From: Rhodopila globiformis | GTDB taxonomy: Bacteria > Pseudomonadota > Alphaproteobacteria > Acetobacterales > Acetobacteraceae | NCBI RefSeq assembly: GCF_002937115.1 | Contig: NZ_NHRY01000055.1 | Location: 1-49,502 of the forward strand | Direction: 5' to 3' | DNA: 49,502 nt | In this document: piece after piece, positions 8,179-18,446 of the stretch | Position numbering within the stretch: position 1 is the stretch's first letter | How the letters are laid out: each line of letters begins with the position of its first letter | The notes under the pieces: model-generated | Databases searched by the model: none | Seen by the model: the letters and a program-made list of their open reading frames with translations, nothing else | What the model was told of the DNA's origin: nothing | Program-made: the position numbers and the translations under genes

Positions 8179-8762
8179 TGCCGCCTCCTAGCACGGGGCG
8201 GTTGTGATCGGCACCGAAAGAATGTTCCTCGCCTACGGTGCCGCTGGTCGGTGCGTGGATCGGCAGCCTGTCGTCGAGGCGGACGCGGGCACGGCCGAGC
8301 GGTTTGAACCTCACCGGAGCGCCCAAGGCCTGGTTCCCATTGTTGCCAAACGCGAGCAGAAGTGGGCCGGAGCGCGCCCGCTCCGGGAAAATGTTTCAAC
8401 AAAGATACGAAGTGGCAAGTGCATCGTTCCGCTGCACGACTCTTGTGGCCGGATTCTCTGCCGTCGCCCGCGGCGCCCGGCCGGTAGCGGCTGGACGGCG
8501 GCGCGGCTTGCCAGGCCTCGCGCCTTGCGTCTGCCAACGTGCCGTGACCCCGCGTACCGGCCCGGCCGCTAATGCCGCAGATGTGATTCCAGTAACGGTC
8601 CAGAGCGGGTTGGATCAGGCATGCTCCGTCGCGTAGAGGCAGCCTTACTCGATGTTGCCGAGTGACGACAGTGCGGCACAGATCCACAGCGGATATTGGC
8701 ACGCCCACGAGGACAGGCAGCCGCGGCGGTCGGTTCGTCGGAAGGAGTTGAAGGTCAGCGTA
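8179..8762. other. Intergenic region with one hairpin
   Basis: A gap of 584 bp between divergent genes with no supported gene. A hairpin with an 8-bp perfect stem, CCGGAGCG-N4-CGCTCCGG, lies at 8367-8386. It should contain the promoters of the GNAT gene (leftward) and of the CelD-like gene (rightward), but I see no convincing -35/-10 pair. Confidence 0.4.
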
Positions 8763-9917
8763 ATGGACGAACTGCGGATCAACGTCATCGACAACCTCGC
8801 GCAGATCGAGGCTTTGTGGCGCCGCGCGAGCCGCGAACTGGCCGGCTACGTCTTTCAGTGCTTCGACTGGCTGGTGGTCTGGAATGCGACAGTCGGCATC
8901 CCAGAGGGCATTACCCCCGCCCTGGTTCAGGTCAGCAATACCGCGGGACAGACCCTGATGCTCATCCCGCTTGGCATCCGGCGGCTGCACGGATGCCGCG
9001 TGCTCGGCTTCCTGGGGGGCGAGGAGTCCGATTACAAGGCGCCGCTGATCGACCGGGCCTTCGCCACTTCCTGCTGCGCTGCGGCGTTCGCTGAACTCTG
9101 GGCGATGATCCTGCGCCGGCTGCCGCCCGTCGACATCATCTGGTTTTCGGGGATGCCGGCGACGGTCGCGGGCGCCCCCAACCCCTTCGTCACGCTGCGT
9201 GGCGCGGTAAGCGTCGGCTGCGCCCACGCGGCAACGCCGCTGCCAGATAATTTCGAATCATACCGAAAGGCGCACAAGTCGGCCCTGTTCCGCAAAGCGG
9301 CGCGTCTCTACCGGAACGGCGCGGGCAACAACCCGGTGCGCCTCGAACGCGTCGCCGATCCCACGGAGATGCTTGGGACGCTCGACCTGACGCTGGCGTG
9401 GGGACGCAGACGCTATGGCAACGACTTCATGAGCGCGAGCGTCGAGCGATTTTACCGTCAGATCCTGCGGTCGCGCCTCGATGCCGCCACGCCTTTCGTT
9501 GCGCGCCTATGGATCGAGGATGTGGTCGTGGCAACCGAGGTCGGCATGGTGCAGGGCAATCGGTTCTATGGGCTGCTGACGGCCCACGAGTCCGGTCCCT
9601 GGGCCCGCCTGTCCCCCGGACGCCTGCTGATGGCGGAGATCGTCAGATGGTGCATCGCCGAAGGGATTGAAACTTTCGATCTTGCCCGCGGTGACGAGCC
9701 GTACAAGAAGGATTTTACCGATACCGAAATGTCCCTGCATGCCTACAGCCACGGCCCGAGCCGCAAGGGTTGCATCGTCCTGTTCTGTTACGCAATGATG
9801 ACGCGCATCTATCGGCAGGCCCTGAAGAACCCACGCCTGCGCACGCACATCGTGGCCCTGAAGGATCGGCTGCTGGCCGTCATCGGCGGGCTCCGGTCAG
9901 CATCCGCTTACCGGTAG
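8763..9917 (+). CDS. CelD/BcsL-family acetyltransferase
   Basis: A 384-residue protein of the GNAT fold seen in CelD-type proteins associated with cellulose and exopolysaccharide synthesis. The N-terminal half has an IEALWRRAS...CFDWLVVWN stretch typical of the family. The C-terminal half has the GNAT core: FVARLWIEDVVVATEVGMVQ, then a GRLLMAEIVRWCIAEGIETF helix, FDLARGDEPYKKDF and a basic tail. ATG 8763 was chosen over an upstream in-frame ATG at 8652 because of the AAGGAG and GAAGG sites just before it. No cellulose synthase genes are nearby, so the acceptor is unknown. Confidence 0.82.
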   Translation: MDELRINVIDNLAQIEALWRRASRELAGYVFQCFDWLVVWNATVGIPEGITPALVQVSNTAGQTLMLIPLGIRRLHGCRVLGFLGGEESDYKAPLIDRAFATSCCAAAFAELWAMILRRLPPVDIIWFSGMPATVAGAPNPFVTLRGAVSVGCAHAATPLPDNFESYRKAHKSALFRKAARLYRNGAGNNPVRLERVADPTEMLGTLDLTLAWGRRRYGNDFMSASVERFYRQILRSRLDAATPFVARLWIEDVVVATEVGMVQGNRFYGLLTAHESGPWARLSPGRLLMAEIVRWCIAEGIETFDLARGDEPYKKDFTDTEMSLHAYSHGPSRKGCIVLFCYAMMTRIYRQALKNPRLRTHIVALKDRLLAVIGGLRSASAYR

Positions 9918-10219
9918 CCTGGCGCACGGCGCGTCCTGGCAGCGTTTGCGCGTCTGGACCATTCCGCGCCGCGGTGTACCGAGACCGCCGTGCCCGCCCC
10001 GCAGCGGTCATCGCCCGGTCTCGCCGATCGGCGATGCGGCTTCTGTTTCTGCATAGCCAGGGCGCGATCCCGGTGTCAGGCTCATGGGCGCATTCAAGAC
10101 CCGACATCCCGGGGACGGACTCCCGGAGCGGGAGAAGGTATTTTGATATCAAACCTGTTTTCGATGCGGCCGATCGATACGGGCATGGGCGATGCTGGCT
10201 GCCGTTGCGCAGTCCGGCC
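9918..10219 (+). other. Intergenic region with a small A/T palindrome
   Basis: About 300 bp without a supported gene. A perfect 12-bp palindrome, TTTGATATCAAA, sits at 10142-10153, 67 bp before the DUF202 gene. It is A/T-only in very GC-rich surroundings and could be a regulator site or part of a promoter. Confidence 0.35.
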
Positions 10220-10672
10220 ATGAGCGATTCCGGGACGACGAAACACGCGCCGATCGGCGGCCGGTTCGAGGCGCGGGTGACGGCGGACAGCCACATGGCC
10301 TGGGTCCGCACGCGTCTCGCCCTTGAGCGTACGATGATGTCCTGGCTGCGAACGGCCGTCTCGCTGATCGGCTTCGGCTTCGCGATCGTGCAATTCTTCG
10401 AGCATCTGCAACAGTTTTCCGGCGCCCAACCGGCGCTTCTTCCACGCGGGCCGCTGTATCTGGGACTGGCGCTGATCGCCTGTGGCGTCCTCGCGTTGCT
10501 GGTGTCGATCTGGCAATACGTCTGGACCGTTCGCTACATGTGGAACGAAATGTTCGTGCCGATCGCGGGGCTGAAACGGGACGGGATGAAATCGCCGGTT
10601 GTCGCGGTTGCCGTTCTGCTCGTCTGCATTGGCCTGTATGCTTTTGCCGCAGTGCTGCTGCGTCTCGTCTAG
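10220..10672 (+). CDS. DUF202 (YidH-like) inner-membrane protein
   Basis: A 150-residue membrane protein. The soluble N terminus contains the DUF202 signature HMAWVRTRLALERTMMSWLR, followed by TAVSLIGFGFAIVQFF (first membrane helix), LYLGLALIACGVLALLVSIW (second) and VVAVAVLLVCIGLYAFAAVL (third). The start ATG 10220 has only a weak ribosome site. It lies 67 bp upstream of the sulfatase and may be co-transcribed. The function of DUF202 proteins is not established. Confidence 0.85.
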   Translation: MSDSGTTKHAPIGGRFEARVTADSHMAWVRTRLALERTMMSWLRTAVSLIGFGFAIVQFFEHLQQFSGAQPALLPRGPLYLGLALIACGVLALLVSIWQYVWTVRYMWNEMFVPIAGLKRDGMKSPVVAVAVLLVCIGLYAFAAVLLRLV

Positions 10673-10739
10673 CTGCCTGCGCCAGAGACTGCGTCTGCCG
10701 TGATCTTTCTTCCGCCTTAGCAAGAAAAGGGATAGCGAT

Positions 10740-12233
<1,494 letters not shown>

Positions 12234-12267
12234 GCGGGGAAGGGGCCGTTGCGGACCCGTTGCATAT

Positions 12268-12294
12268 CGGCAGGGCTGCTTTGCGGCCCTGCCG
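12268..12294 (+). terminator. Hairpin after the sulfatase gene
   Basis: A perfect 9-bp stem, CGGCAGGGC/GCCCTGCCG, whose loop can extend the pairing by three more pairs to leave TTT at the tip. It begins 34 bp after the sulfatase stop. There is no T-run after it, so it may be a weak or Rho-assisted terminator, or an mRNA-stabilising hairpin. Confidence 0.5.
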
Positions 12295-12339
12295 GGCGCA
12301 AGGGGCTTCACAGGTCACGGATTCATCGTGGAGATTGCC

Positions 12340-12888
12340 ATGGGTGAGCAGTCAGCAGCCAAGATCCCACTGCATGAGAGAGCGCTCGACGAATTCAAGG
12401 AACTCCTGGTTCTGACCGCCTACCTCTATGTCTGCCTTGGCGCCCTGATGTTGCAGAAGACCGCGGTGCTGCAGGACGCGGGCATCAGCTTCGACATGTG
12501 GGGCATCGCCCTCGTGAAGTCGTTGCTTCTTGCCAAGTTCATGCTTGTCGGGCGGGCCCTGCACATTGGCCAGCATCGGTTCCGGAACGAGGCGCTGATC
12601 TGGCCTACGCTGTACCAGTCGGTGCTGACCCTGTTGCTGCTGCTGGTCCTGGACACGGCCGAGGAGCTGCTGGTCGGCCTGATCCACAAGCGAGCGCTGG
12701 TGGATTCGCTCGCCCATGTCGCGGGCCCAACGCCTTTGCAGGTGGCTGCGAGTTGCCTGATCATGCTGCTGATCCTGATACCGTATTTCGCATTCCAGAA
12801 CCTTGGCGAGGTGCTGGGTGGCCGCACCCTGGTCCGCTTGTTTCTGGCCGATCGGCGCACGCCGGTGGCGCCGCCCGGCCAGATCTGA
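12340..12888 (+). CDS. Integral membrane protein, unknown function
   Basis: A 182-residue protein with about four membrane helices: ELLVLTAYLYVCLGALML, a helix near ALVKSLLLAKFMLVG, LTLLLLLVLDTAEELLVGLI and LQVAASCLIMLLILIPYFAF. The start ATG 12340 follows a GGAG site; an in-frame GTG lies 12 bases upstream. It shares the strand of the sulfatase with a 106-bp gap that holds the hairpin. I recall similar proteins near sulfatases in alphaproteobacteria but no known function. Its gene is convergent with the CDP-diacylglycerol diphosphatase gene, 23 bp away. Confidence 0.7.
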   Translation: MGEQSAAKIPLHERALDEFKELLVLTAYLYVCLGALMLQKTAVLQDAGISFDMWGIALVKSLLLAKFMLVGRALHIGQHRFRNEALIWPTLYQSVLTLLLLLVLDTAEELLVGLIHKRALVDSLAHVAGPTPLQVAASCLIMLLILIPYFAFQNLGEVLGGRTLVRLFLADRRTPVAPPGQI

Positions 12889-12911
12889 CATGGCGGCCTG
12901 GCGAAGCATTC

Positions 12912-13715
12912 TCACGATGCCGGGGGCCATTCAACGCGCCGTGCGGGGGATTGTGCCAGGGCACAACGGTGATCCTGCAGCGCCTCACCCCACTTGCTGC
13001 CACGGTCCGGGCTGGTCCGTCCGGCGAGCAGAATGAATCCCGGGCGCCGATCCGCGCCGGTTTCGCCCGTGACGACCAGGCTTTCTTCACCCATGGCCGC
13101 GCGGGCTTCGGGAAGTCCGGCCAGCAAGCGAAACGGATTGACTCCGGAAAGATCGGCGCTGTCGATCCGCCTGGCGAGATACGGTTCGCCAGCCAGCAGA
13201 ACCGGAAATGGCGTCCAGTGCGGGCCAATCGCCCTGGCATGGGCGCGCAGCGCAGCCTTCACGGCCGGCTTGATGCAATCGATGTGGATGTGCAACTGAT
13301 CCTGGGTGCGCCCGTAAACCGAGTTGACCGCCAGGCTGAGTTCATCCCGCCCGAGGACCCGGCCAGCACGCTGGTCGACATAGCGGCGGGCGCGCCAGGC
13401 CTCCGCCCAGTAGTTCGACGCATCCGGCGAGAGCAGCACAGGGTCCTCGATCCCGCTGATGCGAGTCGTCGGGACCAGCAGGAAGTGCGTCTGGGCAAAG
13501 GGATCAGGGTCCCTGACGATCGCATAGCCGGCGGCGAGATCGACCGCGGTGCAAGGGACCGGACTTGCGAATATCCGCTGATCCGGCACGCAGACATTAT
13601 GCACCACGTGCCAGAGAGCATTGCGTTCACGCGCGATGCCCTGCGCCATCGATGCGCAGGCGGTCAGCAGAGGCACACATATCATTGCGATCCGCAATAC
13701 GAATCGTCGCTGCAT
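12912..13715 (-). CDS. cdh: CDP-diacylglycerol diphosphatase (lipoprotein-like)
   Basis: A 267-residue protein matching CDP-diacylglycerol pyrophosphatase (Cdh), which cleaves CDP-diacylglycerol to phosphatidate and CMP. It shows the family blocks LWHVVHNVCVPDQ, YWAEAWRARRYVDQ, NSVYGRTQDQLHIHIDCI (HIT-like HxH) and GADRRPGFILLAG. The N terminus (RFVLRIAMICVPLLTAC) is a signal peptide with a lipobox-like Cys, so it is probably anchored and facing the periplasm. The start ATG 13715 has GAGGTGG just upstream. The C-terminal tail is basic and of low complexity. It is divergent from the hydrolase gene to the right. Confidence 0.88.
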   Translation of the reverse strand: MQRRFVLRIAMICVPLLTACASMAQGIARERNALWHVVHNVCVPDQRIFASPVPCTAVDLAAGYAIVRDPDPFAQTHFLLVPTTRISGIEDPVLLSPDASNYWAEAWRARRYVDQRAGRVLGRDELSLAVNSVYGRTQDQLHIHIDCIKPAVKAALRAHARAIGPHWTPFPVLLAGEPYLARRIDSADLSGVNPFRLLAGLPEARAAMGEESLVVTGETGADRRPGFILLAGRTSPDRGSKWGEALQDHRCALAQSPARRVEWPPAS

Positions 13716-13880
13716 CAATCCACCTCTGTCCCGGCGCATGATCCGGTCGGTTGTCGCCACTAATATGGCTGCAGTAGGGCGCCACGGCCAACGCCGTCCG
13801 ATGACGCGACAGGGGGGGCCGACATTGACCCGCCGGCGCCGCAATGCTGTGGTCCGCCACCCACAGCGTCCAGGGTCCCG

Positions 13881-14741
13881 ATGCTCACCACGCGCACCAT
13901 CCAGACCGCCCCCGGCCTCGCCTTCGACACCTCCGTCGCCGGCCCTGCCGACGGGCCGCTGGTGCTGATGCTGCACGGCTTCGGCGTCTCCCGCTTCCTC
14001 TGGTCCGACCAGGTGGAAACGCTGGGGCAGGCGGGCTATCTCGCCGTGGCGCCGAACCAGCGCGGCTATGCCCCCGGCGCCCGGCCCGACCCGGCCGATC
14101 ACGCCAGCTATCGAGTCCCGCACCTGCTGGCGGACGCGCTGGCGATCGTCGCGGGGCTCGGCCATGGCGACCGCCGCTTCCACCTCGCCGGGCACGACTG
14201 GGGCGGCAGCCTGGCCTGGCACCTCGCGGACGCGCATCCCGGCCGCATCGCCTCGCTGACCATCCTGTCCCGCCCGCATCCCCTGGCCTTCAACCGCGCC
14301 ATCGACCTGCCGGACGGCGAGCAGAAACGCCGCTCGGCCCACCACACGCGGTTCCTCGACCCGCAGGCCGGCCCGGACAACCTCGCCGACGACGCGCGCT
14401 GGCTGCGCACTCGCCTGAAGGCCAACGGCGTGCCGGCGGAAAAGATCGAGCAGCACCTGTCCGTCATCGGCAATCCGCCGGCGATGGAGGCGGCGCTCGC
14501 CTGGTATCGCGCCCGCGGCGTCCGCCACGACCCGGCGGGGCCGACAAAGGTCCCCACGCTCTACATCTGGGGCGACGCCGACGACGCGGTGGGCCGCGCC
14601 GCGGCCGAGGGCACCGGCGATTTCATTGCCGCACCATACCAATTCGAAATCCTGCCGGGCGTCGGCCACTATCCGTCAGACCAGGTCCCCGGCCGCGTCA
14701 CCGCCCTGATGCTGGCCCACCTTGGCCGCTACCCGGCCTGA
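13881..14741 (+). CDS. Alpha/beta hydrolase, epoxide hydrolase-like
   Basis: A 286-residue alpha/beta hydrolase. Motifs: oxyanion-hole [13 protein letters not shown] (residues 29-41), nucleophile elbow [10 protein letters not shown] with Asp106 as the nucleophile, and a C-terminal WGDADDAVG and GVGHYPSDQ with the likely acid and His. An Asp nucleophile in GHDWGG points to epoxide hydrolases or haloalkane dehalogenases and not to esterases. The [10 protein letters not shown] loop is also typical of that group. The gene converges with the isomerase-like gene, leaving 8 bp between them. The substrate is unknown. Confidence 0.85.
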   Translation: MLTTRTIQTAPGLAFDTSVAGPADGPLVLMLHGFGVSRFLWSDQVETLGQAGYLAVAPNQRGYAPGARPDPADHASYRVPHLLADALAIVAGLGHGDRRFHLAGHDWGGSLAWHLADAHPGRIASLTILSRPHPLAFNRAIDLPDGEQKRRSAHHTRFLDPQAGPDNLADDARWLRTRLKANGVPAEKIEQHLSVIGNPPAMEAALAWYRARGVRHDPAGPTKVPTLYIWGDADDAVGRAAAEGTGDFIAAPYQFEILPGVGHYPSDQVPGRVTALMLAHLGRYPA

Positions 14742-14749
14742 CCCTCCGC

Positions 14750-15376
14750 TCAGGCCGAAGCCAGCATCGCCCGGATCTCCGGCAGATGCTCGCGTCCCCA
14801 GAAGATTTCGTCTGCAACCACGAAGGTCGGCACGCCGAACACCCCCCGGGCCTCGGCGGCGCGGCTGATCGCCACGGCCTCGTCCCGCAGCGCATCGGCT
14901 TCCACGGCGAAGCCGGCGCCGTCCGCGCCCGCCTGCGACAGCACCGCCGCCAGCGCGTTGACGCTTTCAATGTCCAGGTCGCGCTTCCAGAACCGCTCGA
15001 ACACGGTGTCGTGGTAGCGGCGGAACACGGCGTCGCCGATCCGCTGCGCGTACAGCATCCCGGCGGCGGCCAGCGCGGAATCCCAGATCTTCTGCGTACC
15101 AAGGATGGTCAGGCCGCGCTTCCGCGCCTCGCGGCGGCAATCCATGTAGCTGTAGCGCACCCGCCGCCACTGATGGGCGTTGCGGTCCTGTTCCAGCACC
15201 GTGCCGGCATTGTCCACCCGGGCCGAGCCCAGGTAGCTCGGGATGTCCAGGATATAGGGCCGCCAGTCGAGCCGCACCGGGCAGTCCCGCTCCAGCTCGT
15301 AGGTCGGGTCCTTGGCCAGAAACGCGTAGGGACTCTTGTAGTCCGTATAAGCAACGACCACCTGTGTGCCGGCCAT
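14750..15376 (-). CDS. DsbA-family / 2-hydroxychromene-2-carboxylate isomerase-like protein
   Basis: A 208-residue thioredoxin-fold protein of the kappa-GST/HCCA-isomerase group. The N terminus has YTDYKSPYAFLAKDP, where SPY-F replaces the CxxC of DsbA. The end has the conserved GVFGVPTFVVADEIFWGREH. Isomerases of this family act in naphthalene and related aromatic catabolism with glutathione as cofactor. The start ATG 15376 has GGGAGG upstream. It follows the thioesterase by 21 bp on the same strand, so the two are probably one operon. The actual substrate may differ from hydroxychromene carboxylate. Confidence 0.82.
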   Translation of the reverse strand: MAGTQVVVAYTDYKSPYAFLAKDPTYELERDCPVRLDWRPYILDIPSYLGSARVDNAGTVLEQDRNAHQWRRVRYSYMDCRREARKRGLTILGTQKIWDSALAAAGMLYAQRIGDAVFRRYHDTVFERFWKRDLDIESVNALAAVLSQAGADGAGFAVEADALRDEAVAISRAAEARGVFGVPTFVVADEIFWGREHLPEIRAMLASA

Positions 15377-15397
15377 GTGTCCTCCCTGTCCGGTTCG

Positions 15398-15856
15398 TTA
15401 CTGGTCCTTCAGAAGATCACCCGTCGCCGCGATCCGTTCCAGCTTCGCCCGGGCGTCGTCCGGAATCCGCACCGGCTTCTGCGCCCCGCGCTCGACGAAC
15501 ACATGCACGAAGTGCCCCTCGGCCGAGGCGACATCCTCATCGTTGCGGAACACACCGATCTCGTACCGAACGGACGACCGGCCGATGCTGGCGACGCGGA
15601 TGCCGACATGCACCACGTCGGGGAACGCCAGCGAGGCATGGTAGCGGCACGCCACCTCGGCCACCACGCAATGCACCGGCCCTTCCAGCAGGCCGACAAC
15701 CTGCTCAGTCATTTCATACAGTGTCACTGCGGTATCGAAGTAGGAGAAGTAGTTGACGTTGTTCACATGCGCGAACACGTCGTTGTCCATCCAGCGGGTG
15801 GTGATGGTGTGGAACCAGCGGTAGTCGGCGCGTTTCCCGGGCGGGTGGCGAGTCAT
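15398..15856 (-). CDS. Acyl-CoA thioesterase, 4HBT hotdog family
   Basis: A 152-residue hotdog-fold protein. The N-terminal motif TTRWMDNDVFAHVNNVNYFS is the 4-hydroxybenzoyl-CoA thioesterase signature, with the acidic residue before HVNN as the usual catalytic site. A later hotdog strand, SVRYEIGVFRNDEDVASAEG, also fits. I chose ATG 15856, with AGGA about 11 bases upstream; an in-frame ATG 39 bases further upstream would add 13 residues. It is the first gene of a two-gene operon with the HCCA-isomerase-like gene, which suggests CoA-thioester catabolism. Confidence 0.85.
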   Translation of the reverse strand: MTRHPPGKRADYRWFHTITTRWMDNDVFAHVNNVNYFSYFDTAVTLYEMTEQVVGLLEGPVHCVVAEVACRYHASLAFPDVVHVGIRVASIGRSSVRYEIGVFRNDEDVASAEGHFVHVFVERGAQKPVRIPDDARAKLERIAATGDLLKDQ

Positions 15857-16194
15857 CGATGCGTCGGTCCTGAACGTTGGCGATGCCGTCTCCATACCCG
15901 ACCGCCGCGCGAATGGACAGCGACCGCGCCGCCGCCGGATGGTGTCGAGCCATGACGGTCGTGCAGCGGATTGCTGGCGTGCGCGGCTTGCGGAAATGCC
16001 GCGTTGTCTGATCAAGTGCTGTCCGGGAAACGCGGGGACGCCATCGGGAAGCGGATGAACAGCCATCAGCACCAGGTTCGGATGCGCGGTTCGGGACCAC
16101 CTCCGGACAACCGTGATCGCGTCGTGGCCTCGGCCGGAGGACCGGGCGCTGACAGGGCATTCCCCCGCATCGACGGCAGCCGCAGGAGGAAGCA
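15857..16194. other. Intergenic region between divergent genes
   Basis: A gap of 338 bp between the divergent thioesterase and monooxygenase genes. No gene, repeat of the dispersed families or strong hairpin was seen. It must hold both promoters. The ribosome site AGGAGGAAGCA for the rightward gene is at its end. Confidence 0.4.
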
Positions 16195-17412
16195 ATGGAC
16201 GCAATCGCCGAACCGATCCGCCTGCCGGCGGATGTCGACGCGCAACCCCTGGTGCGGGCCGCCCTCGCGCTGCAGCCGGTGCTCCGCGGCTGCCACGCGC
16301 AGATCGAGCATGAGCAGCGCATGCCGCCGGACCTGCTGGCGCGGCTGCACGCGGCCGGCCTCTACCGGATGGTGGTCCCGTCCTCGCTGGGTGGCATGCA
16401 GGCCGATCCGCTGACCTACCTGCGCGCCGTGGAGGTGCTGTCGGAGGCCTGCGGCTCCGTCGGCTGGAACATCGCCAACAACGGCATCGCGCAACTGGTC
16501 ACCCTGGGCCTGCCCGACGACGGCGTCCGGGAGATCCACGGGCGCGGTCCCGCGGTCGTTGCCGGCACCGCCGTGCAGGGCGGCGGACAGGCGGTGCCGG
16601 TCGAGGGTGGCTACCGCGTCAGCGGGCACTGGACCTTCGGCAGCGGCTGCCAGCAGGCCGCTTGGATGCTGGGCAGTTTCCAGATCCTCGACGCCGGCCA
16701 GCCGCGCCGTGGTCCGGACGGGCGCCCGCTGTTCTGGCGTGGCCTGTTTCCCCGTGCGGAAGCCGAGATCATCCCGGACAGCTGGGACGTGACCGGGCTG
16801 CGCGGCACCGGCAGCCTGGACTGGACGGTGAACGACGTCTTCCTGCCGGAGCGGCGGTGCATGGTTCACGCCGGCGCCCCGCTGGACAACCAGTGGGCGC
16901 GCTGGCCCGGCGTCACCTACGCCTTGCCAACGCAGTGTTGGGTCGGCCCGCATCACAGCGCGGTGATCACCGGCATCGCGCGGGCCGGGATCGATGCGCT
17001 GATCGCGCTGGCCGGCGAGAAGACGCCGCGCGGCCGGACCGGCATGCTGTGCGAAAACCCCCAGGTGCAGGAGGCTGTCGGGCGGGCCGACGCGATCCTG
17101 AACGCCGGCCGCCTGTATCGCAGCGCGACGATCGCCGATCTGTGGAACAGCATTGCGGCCGGCGGGGACACCACGCTGGAGCAGCGCGCCCGCTGCCGAT
17201 TGGCCTCGACCTATGCCGCCGACAGCGCGCGGGAGGCGATGGACCTTGTGTACCGGCATGGCGGCAGCACCTCGTTCAAGCGCGAGAGCCGTCTGGCCGA
17301 ATGCTGGCGCGACCTGCATGTCGTGGGGCAGACGGTGACGGTCGCGCCGGAATGGTATCCGATCTGCGGGCGGGTCTACCTAGGCATGGACCCCGGGTCG
17401 CGCCTGCGGTAG
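16195..17412 (+). CDS. Acyl-CoA-dehydrogenase-fold flavin monooxygenase
   Basis: A 405-residue protein of the acyl-CoA dehydrogenase fold, closest to the two-component flavin monooxygenases (group D: HsaA, IacA, DszC-like). It has GLYRMVVPSSLGGMQADPLT near residue 50, SEACGSVGWNIANNG, the strand GGYRVSGHWTFGSGCQQAAW (flavin/substrate side), DSWDVTGLRGTGSLDW, and a C-terminal helix with DLVYRHGGSTSFKRESRL. The acyl-CoA dehydrogenase catalytic Glu motif is absent, which favours a hydroxylase. The start ATG 16195 has a near-perfect AGGAGG. No flavin reductase partner is adjacent. Confidence 0.8.
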   Translation: MDAIAEPIRLPADVDAQPLVRAALALQPVLRGCHAQIEHEQRMPPDLLARLHAAGLYRMVVPSSLGGMQADPLTYLRAVEVLSEACGSVGWNIANNGIAQLVTLGLPDDGVREIHGRGPAVVAGTAVQGGGQAVPVEGGYRVSGHWTFGSGCQQAAWMLGSFQILDAGQPRRGPDGRPLFWRGLFPRAEAEIIPDSWDVTGLRGTGSLDWTVNDVFLPERRCMVHAGAPLDNQWARWPGVTYALPTQCWVGPHHSAVITGIARAGIDALIALAGEKTPRGRTGMLCENPQVQEAVGRADAILNAGRLYRSATIADLWNSIAAGGDTTLEQRARCRLASTYAADSAREAMDLVYRHGGSTSFKRESRLAECWRDLHVVGQTVTVAPEWYPICGRVYLGMDPGSRLR

Positions 17413-17474
17413 GGCGGACGCGGGTCGGTCAAGACGGGGCGACGGCGTTCCTTCATTGTCATGGCGGGCGCAGG

Positions 17475-17639
17475 CCCCATTGGCGTTAAAATAGCGTGGC
17501 GGCGGCACGATGCTTGCCATTCCGTCATGGCCCGGCTTGTCCGGGCCACCTGTCGCGGCACAGTGCTGGAATAGGTGGCCCGGACAAGCCGGGCCATGAC
17601 GAGGAGGCAACAGCCAGCCCTATTTTAACGCCAATGGGG
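17475..17639. repeat. Composite nested palindrome (A core with C arms)
   Basis: The outer arms are CCCCATTGGCGTTAAAATAG (17475-17494) and its exact complement (17620-17639). Inside are two perfect 28-nt arms, 17524-17551 and 17573-17600, starting GTCATGGCCCGGCTTGTCCG and separated by a 21-nt loop. A second near-identical but inverted unit occurs at 31566-31834. The gap 17413-17847 holds only repeats: this unit, the next palindrome and a lone A half-arm at about 17764-17782. Confidence 0.9.
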
Positions 17640-17707
17640 CGCAGGCCCACCATCCACGCCTTACGGTGGTGGTATCGGCAAAAGGCGTGGATGGTGGGCC
17701 TGCGCCC
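17637..17707. repeat. Perfect 26-nt-arm palindrome (family E)
   Basis: Arms 17637-17662 and 17682-17707 are exact complements (26 nt) around a 19-nt loop. The core reads GGCCCACCATCCACGCC. It abuts the right C arm of the preceding unit, so the two families share three bases. A half copy fused to a C arm lies at 48823-48863 and a decayed piece at 41887-41905. Confidence 0.88.
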
Positions 17708-17847
17708 ACCATGACGGCGCTGCAACGGCCGTGCCCCTGCTCCCCGTGGAGTCAGCGCCTATACGGACAAGCCGGGCCATGACGGTGAGGGCCAGGGCCG
17801 CGGCGGCACGGTTGGGTCCAGCACCAGCCGCCGCACACGGGCGGCGC

Positions 17848-18249
17848 TCAGCTTCCCGGCCGTTCCCGCCGCGCCTGGGCTTCGGTGGTCAACGTGGCGG
17901 TCGGTTGCGCATCCAACCGGCGCAGCTTGATCGGTTCGCCGGTATCTTCGCAGTAGCCGTAGGAGCCGTTGTCGATCCGGGCGAGCGCCTGATCGATCTT
18001 GTGCAGCGCAGCCTGGGCACGCTCCCGGTTGACGATGTCGAATTCCCGGTCCACCGCGGCACTCGCCTGGTCGGCCTGATCGCCCTCCCGCAGGGCATCA
18101 TCCGCGCCGGCGGCGGGATTTGCGGCCAGTTCACGCTCGGCGTCCGCGCGCAACTGCAGCAGCTTGCGGCGGAAGTATTCCACCTGCAAAGGGTTCATGA
18201 ATTCTTCAGCGTCCGACGGCTTGTAGTCGGCGGGCAGGGTCACGGTCAT
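17848..18249 (-). CDS. dksA: RNA polymerase-binding transcription factor DksA
   Basis: A 133-residue DksA. The family opening MTVTLPADYKPSDAEEFMNP and LQVEYFRRKL, the coiled-coil tip DxxDxA (D57, D60, A62) and the globular end GSYGYCEDTGEPIKLRRLDA are all present. DksA binds the secondary channel of RNA polymerase and works with ppGpp. Only one Cys (C100) remains of the four that bind zinc in E. coli DksA, as is usual in alphaproteobacteria. The start ATG 18249 keeps the conserved N terminus. A promoter-like pair lies so close that the mRNA may be almost leaderless. It is divergent from the molybdoenzyme gene. Confidence 0.92.
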   Translation of the reverse strand: MTVTLPADYKPSDAEEFMNPLQVEYFRRKLLQLRADAERELAANPAAGADDALREGDQADQASAAVDREFDIVNRERAQAALHKIDQALARIDNGSYGYCEDTGEPIKLRRLDAQPTATLTTEAQARRERPGS

Positions 18250-18256
18250 GTTTGGT

Positions 18257-18285
18257 AGTATAGCAGCCGCGCGTGACATTGAAAA
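18257..18285 (-). promoter_or_regulatory. Candidate dksA promoter
   Basis: Read on the minus strand: TTTTCA (18285-18280), a 17-bp spacer, then TATACT (18262-18257). Against the TTGACA/TATAAT consensus, 4 of 6 and 5 of 6 bases match. The expected start point falls about 18250-18251, only one or two bases before the dksA ATG at 18249. Confidence 0.5.
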
Positions 18286-18446
18286 GGGGCCGGAATGAGC
18301 GATTGACCGGCCGCGCTGCACGGCTGCCGGTGGCGCGGCGTTCACGATCGAACGGCCTGCCACCGATATGGATTGATCTTGCAGCCGATCACAGCCTAGC
18401 GTCCGAAGTATCGCAAAATGCGCATTGTCCAACGGGAGGAATTGCC

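Noticed and set aside
13844-15955. 703-codon plus-strand frame across three genes
   Set aside because: It overlaps the hydrolase in another frame and the isomerase and thioesterase in antisense. Those three have clear motifs; this frame has none.
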